Positions 26,832 to 36,833 of a DNA stretch of 36,933 nucleotides are shown piece by piece (the first letter of the stretch is position 1; each line of letters begins with the position of its first letter). The stretch is from an uncultured Candidatus Planktophila sp. Lineage in GTDB: Bacteria > Actinomycetota > Actinomycetes > Nanopelagicales > Nanopelagicaceae. The position numbers and the translations under genes are program-made. The stretch covers positions 1 through 36,933 of the forward strand of contig CALMJL010000110.1 of assembly GCA_937864425.1 (NCBI GenBank), written 5' to 3'. A model generated the notes under the pieces. It was given only the letters and a program-made list of their open reading frames with translations, was not told the DNA's origin and did no database searches.

Positions 26832-28040
26832 ATGTCACCGCAGGAACGAAGCACATTAAGAGTCGGTGAACGAATTAACGTCACAATTGAGAAAATCGCT
26901 CATGGAGGACATTGCATAGCCCGACACGAAGGTGCAGTCATCTTTGTCCGCCATGCAATTCCCGGAGAAAACTGCACTGTTGAAATTACCAGTGTAGGAG
27001 CATCTTTTAATCGAGCTGATGTAGTAGAAGTTCACTCTACTTCTAGTGATCGAGTGAATGCACCTTGTTCATTTGCTCACCCCAATGGATGTGGAGGATG
27101 CGATTTCCAACATATCTCAGAGAGCCGGCAGCGAAAACTTAAGGCAGAGGTAATCAAAGAACAGTTTTCTCGTATTGCGAAGATGGATATTGAGATTGAT
27201 GTTGAGGAGGTAGGTCCTTCGCTTGGGTGGCGAACCCGTTGCATCGCTCATGTCTCCGCTCAAGGAAAAATTGGTTTCTATCAATCTCGTAGCCACACAG
27301 TCGTAGAAATTTCAAAGTGCCCAATTCTCGCGCCACAACTGCAATTTGAAGAATTGGCCAAGTCCCAATTTACTCCGCAGGCAACTTTAGAAATCGCAAC
27401 CTCGAATACAGGCGAACGTACCGTTGCTCTCAATGAAAAAGATTCTCGCCACAAGGTGATTCAGGGTTCTGAAATATTGCACCATAAAGTCGCTTCAAAA
27501 AATTTGGAAGCCCACTACCAATCTTTCTGGCAGAGCCATATAAGCGCTCCAGAAGTATTAACCAAATGTGTTCTCGAATTTGCTGAAGTACAAAGCGGAG
27601 ATCAAATATTGGATCTTTATGGCGGAGTTGGTCTCTTCACTTCTGTCCTCATCGACCGCATTGGGTCCAGTGGCTCGATCACGCTCGTTGAGGGAAGCAG
27701 GCGAGCCACTGCAGATGGACTCAGAAACTTTGCAGATTATTCGAATATCAAAGTTGTTACTGGTGATGTTTCCAAAATCTTGCCAAGAATTGCCAGCGCC
27801 GATGTCATCATCCTTGATCCGCCGCGAGAGGGAGCAGATAAATCTGCACTCACCGAAATGATTCGCATGCGCCCACGACGCATCGTCTATGTCTCTTGCG
27901 ATCCAGCTTCGCTTGCTCGAGATGCGCGCATATTGCACGATGCCGGTTTTCCACTCGCGAAACTGCGCGCTTTTGACCTCTTTCCCATGACCCACCACAT
28001 CGAATGTGTTGCACTTTTTACATCAGATAAGGTATCTTGA
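26832..28040 (+). CDS. TRAM-domain 23S rRNA/tRNA m5U methyltransferase (TrmA/RlmCD family)
   Basis: This family methylates C5 of specific uridines in 23S rRNA or tRNA using SAM. The 402-residue protein has an N-terminal TRAM domain (to about residue 70), then an iron-sulfur-type cysteine set (CSFAHPNGCGGC plus a later KCPIL), a SAM-binding loop ILDLYGGVGLFTSVL, the DPPREG motif and the catalytic cysteine in YVSCDPASLARD. I chose ATG 26832; the frame is open to 26757, but that extension overlaps the ceoB start on the other strand and ends just at a leaderless-type -10. Homologues beside ceoB/ceoC (Rv2689c) are usual. Which uridine it modifies cannot be told. Confidence 0.9.
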   Translation: MSPQERSTLRVGERINVTIEKIAHGGHCIARHEGAVIFVRHAIPGENCTVEITSVGASFNRADVVEVHSTSSDRVNAPCSFAHPNGCGGCDFQHISESRQRKLKAEVIKEQFSRIAKMDIEIDVEEVGPSLGWRTRCIAHVSAQGKIGFYQSRSHTVVEISKCPILAPQLQFEELAKSQFTPQATLEIATSNTGERTVALNEKDSRHKVIQGSEILHHKVASKNLEAHYQSFWQSHISAPEVLTKCVLEFAEVQSGDQILDLYGGVGLFTSVLIDRIGSSGSITLVEGSRRATADGLRNFADYSNIKVVTGDVSKILPRIASADVIILDPPREGADKSALTEMIRMRPRRIVYVSCDPASLARDARILHDAGFPLAKLRAFDLFPMTHHIECVALFTSDKVS

Positions 28041-28050
28041 CGTCAAGATA
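28033..28050. promoter_or_regulatory. 18-bp perfect palindrome before acnA (candidate operator)
   Basis: The palindrome TATCTTGAC/GTCAAGATA is perfect over 18 bp, begins inside the last codons of the methyltransferase gene and ends 20 nt before the acnA ATG. Its left edge TATCTT could be a -10, with TTGCAC at 28009-28014 as a -35 (18-nt spacer), so a bound regulator would block the promoter. The regulator is unknown. Confidence 0.55.
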
Positions 28051-28070
28051 TCTCGGAAAGCGAGCTCGCC

Positions 28071-30728
28071 ATGAGCAAGAACTCACTCGGCACAAAGAAG
28101 AATCTCACCGTATCTGGTCAGTCATATGAAATTTTCGATATTTCGCAGGTCGCCGGAGCTGCTGATCTACCCTTTTCATTAAAGGTACTTCTTGAAAATT
28201 TGCTTCGCACCGAAGATGGCGCAAATATCACTGCAGAGCACATCACAGCGCTAGCGCAATGGGATCCATCTGCAGAACCTGATACTGAAATTCAATTTAC
28301 TCCCGCACGAGTCGTGATGCAGGACTTCACTGGAGTTCCATGTGTCGTTGATCTTGCCACGATGCGCGAAGCAATCGTTGATTTAGGGGGAGACCCTGCC
28401 AAGGTAAATCCGCTAGCACCTGCTGAATTGGTGATTGATCACTCAGTGATTGCTGATGTTTTTGGTACAAAAGATTCTTTTGAAAAGAATACCGACATTG
28501 AATACGAACGTAATCGCGAACGTTATCGCTTCTTGCGTTGGGGACAAGGCGCCTTTGATGAATTTAAAGTAGTTCCTCCTGGAACTGGCATTGTGCATCA
28601 AGTAAATATTGAGTACTTAGCTCGTGTTGTCATGGTGCGCAATGTTGATGGAGTTAACCGCGCTTATCCAGACACCGTTGTAGGTACAGATTCACACACA
28701 ACCATGGTCAACGGATTAGGTGTGCTTGGGTGGGGAGTCGGCGGAATTGAAGCTGAAGCAGCTCTGCTTGGCCAACCTGTATCCATGCTGATCCCTCGTG
28801 TCGTTGGATTTAAATTGTCAGGCGAACTTCCAGTTGGAACGACTGCAACGGATATGGCGCTCACCATTACAGAGATGCTTCGCAAACATGGCGTCGTTGG
28901 GAAATTTGTGGAATTTTATGGCCCTGGAGTTGTTTCAGTTCCGATGGCTAACCGAACCACTATTGGAAATATGTCACCAGAGTATGGATCCACGTGTGCC
29001 ATCTTCCCTATTGATGATGAAACTTTGCGCTATCTGAAACTTACTGGTCGAAGTGCAGAACAAGTTGCCCTGGTCGAGCAATACGCCAAAGCGCAGGGCA
29101 TGTGGCATGACCCTGCCGCAACGCCGCGCTTTTCAGAACATATCGAACTTGATCTATCGACTGTGGTCTCTTCCATTGCTGGGCCAAAGCGTCCACAAGA
29201 TCGCATCTCGCTCACTCAATCTAAGAGTGCATTTGAAAAATCACTCCCAACCTATTTCACCGAAAAGACGGGCAAATCTTCCTATCCCGTGAAGGTGGGA
29301 GATACGGCAACCACCATTAAGAATGGTGATGTCGTCATTGCATCTATTACCTCATGTACAAATACTTCAAACCCTTCCGTCATGATTGGCGCTGCGCTGC
29401 TTGCCAAAAAAGCAGTGGAGAAAGGGTTACGTTCTAAGCCTTGGGTAAAAACAACGCTTGCACCGGGATCAAAAGTTGTTACTGATTACTACAACCGCGC
29501 GCAACTCACCCATTACATGGAAGAACTTGGATTTAACTTGGTGGGTTATGGGTGCGTGACATGTATCGGTAATTCAGGACCACTTCCTGTTGAAATAAGC
29601 AAGGCGGTCAATGAGAACGACCTTGCGGTATCAGCAGTGCTCTCTGGTAACCGCAATTTTGAAGGCCGCATTAGCCCTGATGTGAAGATGAATTATTTAG
29701 CTTCTCCACCACTTGTTGTTGCCTATGCTTTGGCCGGCACTATGAATCATGATTTTGAAAAGGATTCACTAGGCTCTGATAAAAATGGAAATCCAGTATT
29801 CCTTAAGGATATTTGGCCATCCGCTGCTGAAATCCAAGAAGTTATCGATTCATCTATTTCTTCAGAGATGTTTACTAAGGATTACGCAACGGTTTTTGAT
29901 GGAGATCACCGCTGGAAATCACTTGATACCCCAACAGGAAAAACATTTGAGTGGGATCCACAATCTACCTACGTCAGAAAACCTCCTTACTTCGAAGGAA
30001 TGCCAGCGCAACCAAGCCCTGTCACTGACATCAATGGTGCTCGAGTACTTGCTATCTTGGGAGATTCCGTCACTACGGATCACATCTCACCTGCCGGAAA
30101 TATCAAGGCCGATTCACCTGCCGGAAAATATTTAGAGGCGCATGGTGTTGCGCGAAAAGATTTCAATTCGTATGGATCTAGGCGCGGAAATCATGAAGTA
30201 ATGATTCGTGGAACTTTTGCCAACATTAGGTTGAAGAATTTATTACTCGATGGTGTAGAGGGCGGCTTTACTCGCAACTTCCTTGCTGGAGGCGAGCAAA
30301 CAACGATTTATGATGCATCGGTTGCATATCAAGCTGCCAATGTGCCGCTTGTCATTCTTGCAGGAAAAGAATATGGCTCGGGTTCATCACGAGACTGGGC
30401 GGCGAAAGGCACTGCACTACTTGGCGTGCGTGCCGTGATTGCCGAAAGTTTTGAGCGCATTCATCGATCTAATTTGATTGGAATGGGCGTTCTTCCACTT
30501 CAATTTAAATCAGGCGAAAGCGCTCAGTCACTTGGATTAAAGGGCGATGAAATCTTTTCAATCTCTGGAGTCACTGCACTTAACAATGGAGTTACTCCAA
30601 AGGAAGTGACAGTTACAGCAGGGGATAAGACCTTCACCGCCGTAGTGCGAATTGATACGCCAGGAGAGGCGGATTACTACCGCCATGGCGGCATCATGCA
30701 GTACGTGCTGCGCCAACTACGCGGCTAA
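28071..30728 (+). CDS. acnA: Aconitate hydratase AcnA
   Basis: Aconitase isomerises citrate to isocitrate in the TCA cycle with a [4Fe-4S] cluster. The 885-residue protein is of AcnA/IRP type. The three cluster ligands are C429 (in SCTNTSNPS), C495 and C498 (in [11 protein letters not shown]). The C-terminal swivel domain contains [13 protein letters not shown] and the substrate-binding [10 protein letters not shown]. It starts 30 nt after the methyltransferase gene, with a weak GGAAAG upstream, and a striking palindrome lies between them. The dxs ATG follows 14 nt after its stop. Under iron starvation the apo form could act as an RNA-binding protein, as in other AcnA proteins; that is family knowledge only. 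Confidence 0.97.
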   Translation: MSKNSLGTKKNLTVSGQSYEIFDISQVAGAADLPFSLKVLLENLLRTEDGANITAEHITALAQWDPSAEPDTEIQFTPARVVMQDFTGVPCVVDLATMREAIVDLGGDPAKVNPLAPAELVIDHSVIADVFGTKDSFEKNTDIEYERNRERYRFLRWGQGAFDEFKVVPPGTGIVHQVNIEYLARVVMVRNVDGVNRAYPDTVVGTDSHTTMVNGLGVLGWGVGGIEAEAALLGQPVSMLIPRVVGFKLSGELPVGTTATDMALTITEMLRKHGVVGKFVEFYGPGVVSVPMANRTTIGNMSPEYGSTCAIFPIDDETLRYLKLTGRSAEQVALVEQYAKAQGMWHDPAATPRFSEHIELDLSTVVSSIAGPKRPQDRISLTQSKSAFEKSLPTYFTEKTGKSSYPVKVGDTATTIKNGDVVIASITSCTNTSNPSVMIGAALLAKKAVEKGLRSKPWVKTTLAPGSKVVTDYYNRAQLTHYMEELGFNLVGYGCVTCIGNSGPLPVEISKAVNENDLAVSAVLSGNRNFEGRISPDVKMNYLASPPLVVAYALAGTMNHDFEKDSLGSDKNGNPVFLKDIWPSAAEIQEVIDSSISSEMFTKDYATVFDGDHRWKSLDTPTGKTFEWDPQSTYVRKPPYFEGMPAQPSPVTDINGARVLAILGDSVTTDHISPAGNIKADSPAGKYLEAHGVARKDFNSYGSRRGNHEVMIRGTFANIRLKNLLLDGVEGGFTRNFLAGGEQTTIYDASVAYQAANVPLVILAGKEYGSGSSRDWAAKGTALLGVRAVIAESFERIHRSNLIGMGVLPLQFKSGESAQSLGLKGDEIFSISGVTALNNGVTPKEVTVTAGDKTFTAVVRIDTPGEADYYRHGGIMQYVLRQLRG

Positions 30729-30730
30729 TC

Positions 30731-30736
30731 TAGACT
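30731..30736 (+). promoter_or_regulatory. Candidate -10 element of dxs (leaderless)
   Basis: TAGACT ends 6 nt before ATG 30743, in the 14-nt gap after acnA. No Shine-Dalgarno is present. Confidence 0.4.
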
Positions 30737-30742
30737 TACGGC

Positions 30743-32659
30743 ATGCTTGAATCTATCAAGAGTCCGCAGGACGTTCGTGCGCTCACACACGCCGAACTCT
30801 CAGAGCTCGCAGAAGAGATTCGCCAATTTCTGATCACGAAAGTTTCCAAGACTGGCGGCCACTTAGGCCCTAATTTGGGCGTCGTCGAACTCACCATTGC
30901 GCTGCATCGCACCTTTGATTCCCCTAAAGATGTCATTCTCTTTGACACAGGTCATCAGTCTTATGTTCATAAAATTTTAACTGGTCGTGGCGATCAATTT
31001 GATTTGCTCCGTCAACGCGGTGGAATTGCAGGATATCCAAACCGCCGCGAAAGCGAACACGATGTTATCGAGAATTCTCATGCATCAACTGCGCTTTCTT
31101 GGGGCGATGGAATTTCTCGCGGATTCGCAATGACAGGACAAGATGATCGCCATGTTGTTGTAGTAGTTGGAGATGGCGCGCTCACCGGCGGAATGTCGTG
31201 GGAGGCGCTCAATAACATTGCAGCTGCTGAATCTCGTAACCTGATCATTGTCGTCAATGACAACGAACGCTCGTATTCACCCACTATTGGCGGACTTGCC
31301 ACTTATCTTGCAACGCTACGCGTCACCCGTGGCTATGAGCGATTCCTGGATTGGGGCAAAGATGTTCTCGCCAAAACTCCAGTAGTTGGTGCGCCAATTT
31401 ATGAAACCTTGCACGGAATGAAGAAGGGGCTGAAAGACATCGTCGCTCCGCAAGGAATGTTCGAGGATTTGGGTCTTAAATATGTTGGACCGATCAATGG
31501 CCATGATGTAGCAGCAATGGAACGTGCGTTGGTGCAGGCTAAAGAGTTTGGAGAGCCAGTTCTCGTTCATGTCATCACTGAAAAAGGTCGTGGCCACAAA
31601 CCTGCCCTGGAAGATGAGGCAGAGAAATTCCATGCAGTTGGTGTTGTAGATCCAGAGACCGGAACCCCGCTTGGAAAATCTGTCACAAGTTGGACCAGCG
31701 TCTTTGCTGATGAATTAGTCGCACTTGGAAAACAGCGGAGCGATATTGTGGCAATTACTGCGGCGATGCTTGGACCTACTGGACTTGATAAATTTGAAAA
31801 GCATTTTCCAGAGCGCACGATTGACGTTGGAATCGCCGAACAACATGCCGTCACCAGCGCTGCTGGTTTAGCGTTTACAGGATTACATCCTGTTGTTGCG
31901 GTGTATTCCACATTCCTTAATCGTGCATTTGATCAGATGCTACTTGATGTTGCGCTGCATAAGGCCGGTGTCACTTTTGTACTCGATCGAGCTGGAATTA
32001 CTGGAGATGATGGACCTTCTCACCACGGAATCTGGGATCTGGCGCTGACTGGAATTGTTCCAACGTTGCATGTTGCCGCACCTCGAGATGGTGCAAGACT
32101 TCGTGAGACTCTGCGCGAATCTCTCGATATCAAAGATGCACCTTCATTAATTCGTTTTCCAAAAGGTGCAGTACAAAGTGATATTCCAGCGTTCGAGCGT
32201 CGCGATGGCATTGATGTGCTTTATCGCGGAGAGAGCGCAGATGTATTGCTTGTCAGCGTGGGTGCAATGGCAGCAATTGCAGTCGAAGCTGCATCACAGG
32301 CATACCGAGAAGGTGTTGGTGTGACAGTCATTGATTTGCGTTGGGTGAAGCCACTTCCGCAATCAGTCGTTGCGATGGCACAACGTTATAAGAGCGTCGT
32401 TGTCCTAGAAGATGGAATCCGCCATGGAGGAATTGCCAGCTCAATTTCAGAGTTGTTCCGTGATGCAGGAGCAGTGATTGCGCTGCACAGCATTGGCGTT
32501 CCGCTTGAATTTATTGAGCATTCCAAGCGCTCTGAAATCTTGGAAGATCTCGGAATTACTGCGCAGAAGATTTCACGCGATATTGTCGAGTGGAGTTCTA
32601 GTGTGGAAGGGATGCAATTCCCGGCGCATGAAAACGCTGACCGCAAACAGACTCACTAA
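30743..32659 (+). CDS. dxs: 1-deoxy-D-xylulose-5-phosphate synthase
   Basis: Dxs condenses pyruvate with glyceraldehyde 3-phosphate using thiamine diphosphate, the first committed step of non-mevalonate isoprenoid synthesis. At 638 residues it is of normal length. The N-terminal domain shows [15 protein letters not shown] and the ThDP/Mg2+ motif [17 protein letters not shown] with the later NDN. The central pyrimidine-binding domain has the catalytic glutamate in [15 protein letters not shown], and a transketolase C domain follows. The last 62 bases overlap the 3' end of the convergent fadB gene. Products feed MiaA, quinones and carotenoids. Confidence 0.97.
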   Translation: MLESIKSPQDVRALTHAELSELAEEIRQFLITKVSKTGGHLGPNLGVVELTIALHRTFDSPKDVILFDTGHQSYVHKILTGRGDQFDLLRQRGGIAGYPNRRESEHDVIENSHASTALSWGDGISRGFAMTGQDDRHVVVVVGDGALTGGMSWEALNNIAAAESRNLIIVVNDNERSYSPTIGGLATYLATLRVTRGYERFLDWGKDVLAKTPVVGAPIYETLHGMKKGLKDIVAPQGMFEDLGLKYVGPINGHDVAAMERALVQAKEFGEPVLVHVITEKGRGHKPALEDEAEKFHAVGVVDPETGTPLGKSVTSWTSVFADELVALGKQRSDIVAITAAMLGPTGLDKFEKHFPERTIDVGIAEQHAVTSAAGLAFTGLHPVVAVYSTFLNRAFDQMLLDVALHKAGVTFVLDRAGITGDDGPSHHGIWDLALTGIVPTLHVAAPRDGARLRETLRESLDIKDAPSLIRFPKGAVQSDIPAFERRDGIDVLYRGESADVLLVSVGAMAAIAVEAASQAYREGVGVTVIDLRWVKPLPQSVVAMAQRYKSVVVLEDGIRHGGIASSISELFRDAGAVIALHSIGVPLEFIEHSKRSEILEDLGITAQKISRDIVEWSSSVEGMQFPAHENADRKQTH

Positions 32660-34709
32660 TTCCTTCGCGATCTAAATACGGCAAAATGCCGCCTAGATGC
32701 ATCGGCCAGCCCGCTCCCATCAACATACAAAGGTCAATCTCTGCAGGTGTTGCTACAACGCCTTCATCGAGCATCATGCGCGCTTCTTCGGCAAGCGCCT
32801 TGAGCGCACGTGCACGAACTTGTTCAGCTGTCGATGGAGTATCGCCTTTGTGGATCAGCGCCACTGCTTCTGGATTGGGCGCAAAGGAACCGTCTGCTCC
32901 TTTCATATAGAAAGTTTTTACTCCCGCTTTCACCATTGCTTGCATTGTGGGGGAGATGCGATAGCGCGGACCGAGATTCTCGTGCAGGGTTTCAGCAACA
33001 TGCAGTGCAACGCCAGGCCCAACTAATCCCAATAACTCAAAGGGTGACATAGGAAATCCAATTGATCTCATAGCGTTATCTGCAACTGCTGGATCAGTTC
33101 CTTCATCAACAGCATCGGTAATTTCACCCATGAATCGAGTAAGTAAACGATTGACCACAAAGCCAGGAGCATCTTTACAGATGATCATAGTTTTCTTTAA
33201 CTCTTTTCCGATATTGACTGCCGTTGCAGTAGTTGCATCATCAGTCTTTGATGTGCGCGCAATTTCAAGGAGCGGCATGATGGCAACTGGATTGAAGAAG
33301 TGAAAACCGACGACACGTTCTGGATTCTGCAAACCTTCACTCATACGCTCAACAGAAAGTGAAGATGTGTTGGTTGCCAGAACGCACTCTGGTCCAACAA
33401 TCTTCTCTAGCTTCTTAAATAACTCTTGCTTGAGCGCTAATTCTTCAAAGATTGCTTCAATCACAAAATCGCAACCGGCAAATACGTTCTGATCTGCACT
33501 TCCTGTTACTAATTTGGCAAGGCGACCGGCAACTTCGGGATTGAGCCGTTTCTTTTCCACTAACTTGTTAAGTTCGTTATGCACCCACGCCACGCCTTTA
33601 TCGGCACGGGCTTGATCAATATCTGTCATCACAACGGGGCACTTGAGATTACGTACTAAGAGCAGGGCAAGTTGAGAGGCCATCAGCCCAGCACCAACAA
33701 CACCGACCCGCGCTACTTTGCGAGCTAGCGCTGGTTTGGGTGCGCCTTCAACTTTTTTACGCTTCTTCTGAATCAAGTTAAAGGCGTAGAGAGATGCGCG
33801 AAGTGGATCTGACATTGTGAGATCAGCGAGCACTGAATCTTCGGCATCAAATCCTTCGCCCTTCTTATTGTGCTGCGCAGCTTTGATTAGCTCGAGTGCG
33901 CGCATGGGAGATGCGATTTCAGCCCCGCCATATTTCTTGAGAGCAGCAGCGCGACCTGCAGCGAGCGCTGTATCCCAGGCAGGATCAGATGAATAATCTT
34001 TTCGCTCAATTTTCTTGTCGCCCTTAAGGACGGCAGCCACAAATGAAACAGATTTTTCGAGAAAATCAGCAGGTTCGTACACTGCGTCAACAACTCCGAG
34101 TGCAAGCGCATCTTTAGCTTTCATCATCGTGTTGTTATTGAGCGCATTATGGATAATCACCTGCACGGCGCGTTCTGGCCCAATCAATTTGGGAAGAATA
34201 GTTGCACCGCCCCAACCGGGAACGAGACCTAAGAAAACTTCAGGGAGCGCGGTGAATGCAGTACTTGCCAAAGTTCGGTAGTTGCAATGCAACCCAACTT
34301 CTAGCCCACCACCGAGCGCTAACCCATTGATAAATGCAAAGGTGGGAATACCAATTTCATCAAGTCTGCGAAATACATCATGACCTAATTTTCCGATAGC
34401 GAGCGCTTGATTGCGTTCTTTCAGAAATGCCAGCGCTGACAAATCTGCTCCAGCTGCAAAGATAAATGGCTTTCCAGTAATTGCAATTGCTGCCGGCTTG
34501 CGGGCTGCTGCATCTGTAATGGCCGCATCAAGTGCCTGCACTGATTGTGGACCGAAAGTATTTGGACGAGTGTGATCAAGGCCGTTATCGAGCGTGATGA
34601 GCGCAAGAGTTCCGGCAAATCCAAAGGGCGTTAAATCAACATCGCGCACTAATGCATGCGTAACAACTTCTTCTGGCGCACCTTCAGGCAAAGTGATCGT
34701 TGTTGTCAT
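32598..34709 (-). CDS. fadB: Fatty-acid oxidation complex alpha subunit (enoyl-CoA hydratase / 3-hydroxyacyl-CoA dehydrogenase)
   Basis: FadB carries out the hydration and NAD-dependent oxidation steps of beta-oxidation. From ATG 34709 it has 703 residues; a longer frame to 34775 lies inside fadA and is rejected. The N-terminal crotonase domain has the oxyanion segments FAAGADLS (84-91) and [11 protein letters not shown], with catalytic glutamates E137 and E157 corresponding to E. coli FadB E119 and E139. The dehydrogenase part begins with a Rossmann motif [12 protein letters not shown] (335-346), where most relatives have GAGxMG, followed by [15 protein letters not shown] with the catalytic histidine and a duplicated C-terminal domain. 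The start codon shares one base with the fadA stop (TAATG), so translation is coupled. Confidence 0.94.
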   Translation of the reverse strand: MTTTITLPEGAPEEVVTHALVRDVDLTPFGFAGTLALITLDNGLDHTRPNTFGPQSVQALDAAITDAAARKPAAIAITGKPFIFAAGADLSALAFLKERNQALAIGKLGHDVFRRLDEIGIPTFAFINGLALGGGLEVGLHCNYRTLASTAFTALPEVFLGLVPGWGGATILPKLIGPERAVQVIIHNALNNNTMMKAKDALALGVVDAVYEPADFLEKSVSFVAAVLKGDKKIERKDYSSDPAWDTALAAGRAAALKKYGGAEIASPMRALELIKAAQHNKKGEGFDAEDSVLADLTMSDPLRASLYAFNLIQKKRKKVEGAPKPALARKVARVGVVGAGLMASQLALLLVRNLKCPVVMTDIDQARADKGVAWVHNELNKLVEKKRLNPEVAGRLAKLVTGSADQNVFAGCDFVIEAIFEELALKQELFKKLEKIVGPECVLATNTSSLSVERMSEGLQNPERVVGFHFFNPVAIMPLLEIARTSKTDDATTATAVNIGKELKKTMIICKDAPGFVVNRLLTRFMGEITDAVDEGTDPAVADNAMRSIGFPMSPFELLGLVGPGVALHVAETLHENLGPRYRISPTMQAMVKAGVKTFYMKGADGSFAPNPEAVALIHKGDTPSTAEQVRARALKALAEEARMMLDEGVVATPAEIDLCMLMGAGWPMHLGGILPYLDREGISESVCGQRFHAPGIASLPH

Positions 34710-35905
34710 TACTTCGCTCCTTTGTAATGTGGGTTCTCCCAAATAACAGTTCCGCCCATGCCAAGTCCGATACACATAGTGGTGATTCCATAGCGAACAT
34801 CGGGCTTTTCTTCGAAGGTGCGCGCCAAATTGAGCATGAGACGAACGCCAGAGGATGCAAGGGGATGCCCTACCGCAATCGCGCCACCGTATGGATTGAC
34901 CCGTGGATCATCATCTGCAATTCCGAAATGATCGAGGAAGGCAAGCACCTGTACTGCAAATGCTTCATTAATCTCAATGGCGCCAATATCTGCAATAGAA
35001 AGCCCGGCCTTTTCGAGGGCTTTGATGGTTGAAGGAACTGGACCATAACCCATAACTTCTGGCTCTACTCCGGCAAAAGCATAGGTAACAAGACGCGCTT
35101 TAATGGAGAGCCCTAATTCCTGCGCTTTCGCTTCACTGGCAAGTAGCGCTGCAGTTGCTCCATCATTTAGACCTGATGAATTACCAGCAGTGACGCGACC
35201 GGCAGGGCGAAATGGAGTTTTTAATCCAGCAAGACCTTCCATTGTTGTAGTTGGGCGTGGAGCTTCATCGACTGTTGCAATACCCCAACCTAATTCGGGA
35301 TTGCGTGCTGCTGTTGGAATGAGGTCGCGTTGCAATTTTCCATCAGCATATGCTTTGGCTGTTTTCATCTGAGAGTTATAGGCATATCGATCGGCGCGCT
35401 CTTTTGTTAATTGTGGAAAACGATCATGCAATCGCTCTGCTGTTGCACCCATGGCGAGTGCATCTTGTTCTACTAATTTCTCGGCTAAATAGCGCGGATT
35501 TGGATCCATTAATTCGCCCATTGGGTGATTACCCATATGTTCAACGCCACCAGCAATAGCAATATCAATTGCACCCATCGCAATCGCACCAGCAATCGTT
35601 GTGGTTGCTGTCATTGCACCTGCGCACCAACGATCAATCGAATAACCTGGAACCGATTGGGGAAGACCAGCAAGCAATGTGGCGCTACGACCAATGTTCA
35701 TACCTTGATCACCGGTTTGAGTTGCTGCTGCAATGGCAACATCTTCAATTGCATCTGGTGCAACTTTGGGATTGCGTTCAAGGAGGCCACGCATGGCACG
35801 CACCATCAAATCGTCGGCGCGTGTTCCGGCATACATGCTGCCTGCTTTTCCAAATGGGGTACGAACGGCATCAACGAGCACGACGGTGCGAAGTGATTGC
35901 GACAT
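34709..35905 (-). CDS. fadA: Acetyl-CoA C-acyltransferase (thiolase)
   Basis: FadA cleaves 3-ketoacyl-CoA with CoA, the last step of the beta-oxidation cycle. The 398-residue thiolase has the complete active site: nucleophile C94 (in DRWCAGAMT), the NEAFA asparagine, H347 (in AVGHP) and C378 (in TTMCIGLGMGG). The ATG at 35905 is preceded by a near-ideal Shine-Dalgarno GGAGAGG with a 7-nt spacer. That sequence lies within the 3' arm (minus-strand sense) of a long hairpin. It is followed immediately by fadB, the usual operon, which would encode a trifunctional complex. Confidence 0.95.
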   Translation of the reverse strand: MSQSLRTVVLVDAVRTPFGKAGSMYAGTRADDLMVRAMRGLLERNPKVAPDAIEDVAIAAATQTGDQGMNIGRSATLLAGLPQSVPGYSIDRWCAGAMTATTTIAGAIAMGAIDIAIAGGVEHMGNHPMGELMDPNPRYLAEKLVEQDALAMGATAERLHDRFPQLTKERADRYAYNSQMKTAKAYADGKLQRDLIPTAARNPELGWGIATVDEAPRPTTTMEGLAGLKTPFRPAGRVTAGNSSGLNDGATAALLASEAKAQELGLSIKARLVTYAFAGVEPEVMGYGPVPSTIKALEKAGLSIADIGAIEINEAFAVQVLAFLDHFGIADDDPRVNPYGGAIAVGHPLASSGVRLMLNLARTFEEKPDVRYGITTMCIGLGMGGTVIWENPHYKGAK

Positions 35906-35907
35906 AG

Positions 35908-35960
35908 AAAAACCTCTCCAAACGGGTATGTTGCTAGGTTACCCGCCAGTAGAGGTTTTT
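35908..35960 (-). terminator. Long hairpin between the iron permease and fadA (probable terminator; overlaps fadA Shine-Dalgarno)
   Basis: Outer arms 35908-35917 (AAAAACCTCT) and 35951-35960 (AGAGGTTTTT) pair perfectly over 10 bp. Inner arms 35923-35928 (CGGGTA) and 35940-35945 (TACCCG) pair over 6 bp. Read on the minus strand, the second arm ends in five T residues, as in an intrinsic terminator for the permease gene. The fadA Shine-Dalgarno (35913-35919) is inside that arm. A TAACCT in the loop (35936-35941, minus strand) could be the fadA -10. Confidence 0.7.
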
Positions 35961-35964
35961 GCTA

Positions 35965-35978
35965 GGCGCGATCGCGCC
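35965..35978. repeat. 14-bp perfect GC-rich palindrome
   Basis: GGCGCGATCGCGCC lies 8 nt beyond the stop codon of the iron permease gene and 4 bp from the neighbouring hairpin. It contains GCGATCGC. It may add to transcription termination or be a protein-binding dyad. Confidence 0.6.
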
Positions 35979-35986
35979 GTAAAGGC

Positions 35987-36808
35987 TTAGGCGTTGATGA
36001 GGCGCTTGGACTTCTTGGCAGGTGCCAAGTAGGCGCTCAAAGTAAGGCCAAGGTATGCAAGCCAGACAATGAATTGCAACCACGATGTGGTGGTGTCGAA
36101 TCCGATTGTTCCGCCGAGCGCTGCTGCGATAAATGAATCCTTTGGCATCCACGAAGTGACATCCCAGATGAAAGCATCTTCACCAGGTAGCAATCCAAAT
36201 TCTTGGAATTCATGAATGCCATACGAGAGAACTCCGGCGGCAACGATAATCAACGCAACGCCTGAGTATGTAAAGAATTTCGAAAGATTGATTTTTACAG
36301 CTTGACGATAAATCCCAATTCCAAGTCCGACTGCCAGGCCGAGACCGAGAATCAAACCGAGTGTGGCAGTTGAAAATGCACCCACTGCTTGGAAATTTGT
36401 ATAGAGAAAGAGTGATGTTTCAAGTCCTTCACGAGCAACTGCAAAGAAGGCAAGGAGAGCGAGCGAGAGCGCACCAGATGCAACTGCAACTTCTGCTTTG
36501 CCATTGAGTTCATCGCGAAGGCCGCGAGCAGTGCGCTTCATCCAGAAAACCATCCAGGTCACAAGTCCCACTGCAACAAATGATGTTGTACCTGCAAACA
36601 TCTCTTCACCTTTAGGAGTGAGTTCTGCTGAGGTGTAGGTAAGAAATGCACCGAGAGCAAGGCTTGCAACGAGAGCAACAGAGACACCGATCCAGAGCGG
36701 GCGCAGATGGTGGCGGCGATCTGTCTTGACGAGGTAGGCAACCAAGATTCCGACAATGAGCGCGGCCTCTAGGCCTTCGCGTAGGGCAATGGTGAATGTA
36801 CTGAGCAT
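35987..36808 (-). CDS. FTR1-family iron permease (EfeU-like)
   Basis: FTR1/EfeU proteins are inner-membrane ferrous/ferric iron permeases. From ATG 36808 the protein has 273 residues and about seven hydrophobic helices. It carries both signature REGLE motifs, at residues 10-14 (ALREGLEAALIVG) and 126-130 (VAREGLETSLFLY). The frame is open to GTG 36868, but the extra residues are encoded by an inverted repeat and do not resemble family N-termini. MLSTFTIALREGLE is the typical start, and TACGCT 6 nt before it suggests a leaderless promoter. EfeO and EfeB partners are not seen downstream; upstream lies outside the window. Confidence 0.92.
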   Translation of the reverse strand: MLSTFTIALREGLEAALIVGILVAYLVKTDRRHHLRPLWIGVSVALVASLALGAFLTYTSAELTPKGEEMFAGTTSFVAVGLVTWMVFWMKRTARGLRDELNGKAEVAVASGALSLALLAFFAVAREGLETSLFLYTNFQAVGAFSTATLGLILGLGLAVGLGIGIYRQAVKINLSKFFTYSGVALIIVAAGVLSYGIHEFQEFGLLPGEDAFIWDVTSWMPKDSFIAAALGGTIGFDTTTSWLQFIVWLAYLGLTLSAYLAPAKKSKRLINA

Positions 36809-36814
36809 GCCAGG

Positions 36815-36820
36815 AGCGTA
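36815..36820 (-). promoter_or_regulatory. Candidate -10 element of the iron permease gene (leaderless)
   Basis: On the minus strand TACGCT ends 6 nt before ATG 36808. TTGCGT (36839-36844, minus strand) would be the -35 with an 18-nt spacer, and it lies within the inverted repeat. Confidence 0.45.
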
Positions 36821-36833
36821 ATAGATGGGGCGG

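Noticed and set aside
27558-27998. Minus-strand open frame of 146 codons inside the RNA methyltransferase gene
   Set aside because: It lies entirely within conserved motifs of the sense gene and has no start signal.
35931-35945. DtxR/IdeR iron box near fadA
   Set aside because: Only a half-site-like TAGGTTA is present, without a matching second half, and it lies downstream of the iron permease, not at its promoter.
35525-35990. Plus-strand open frames (up to 123 codons) opposite fadA
   Set aside because: These are shadows of the thiolase coding sequence; the Cys/His/Asn-rich product is typical of antisense translation.
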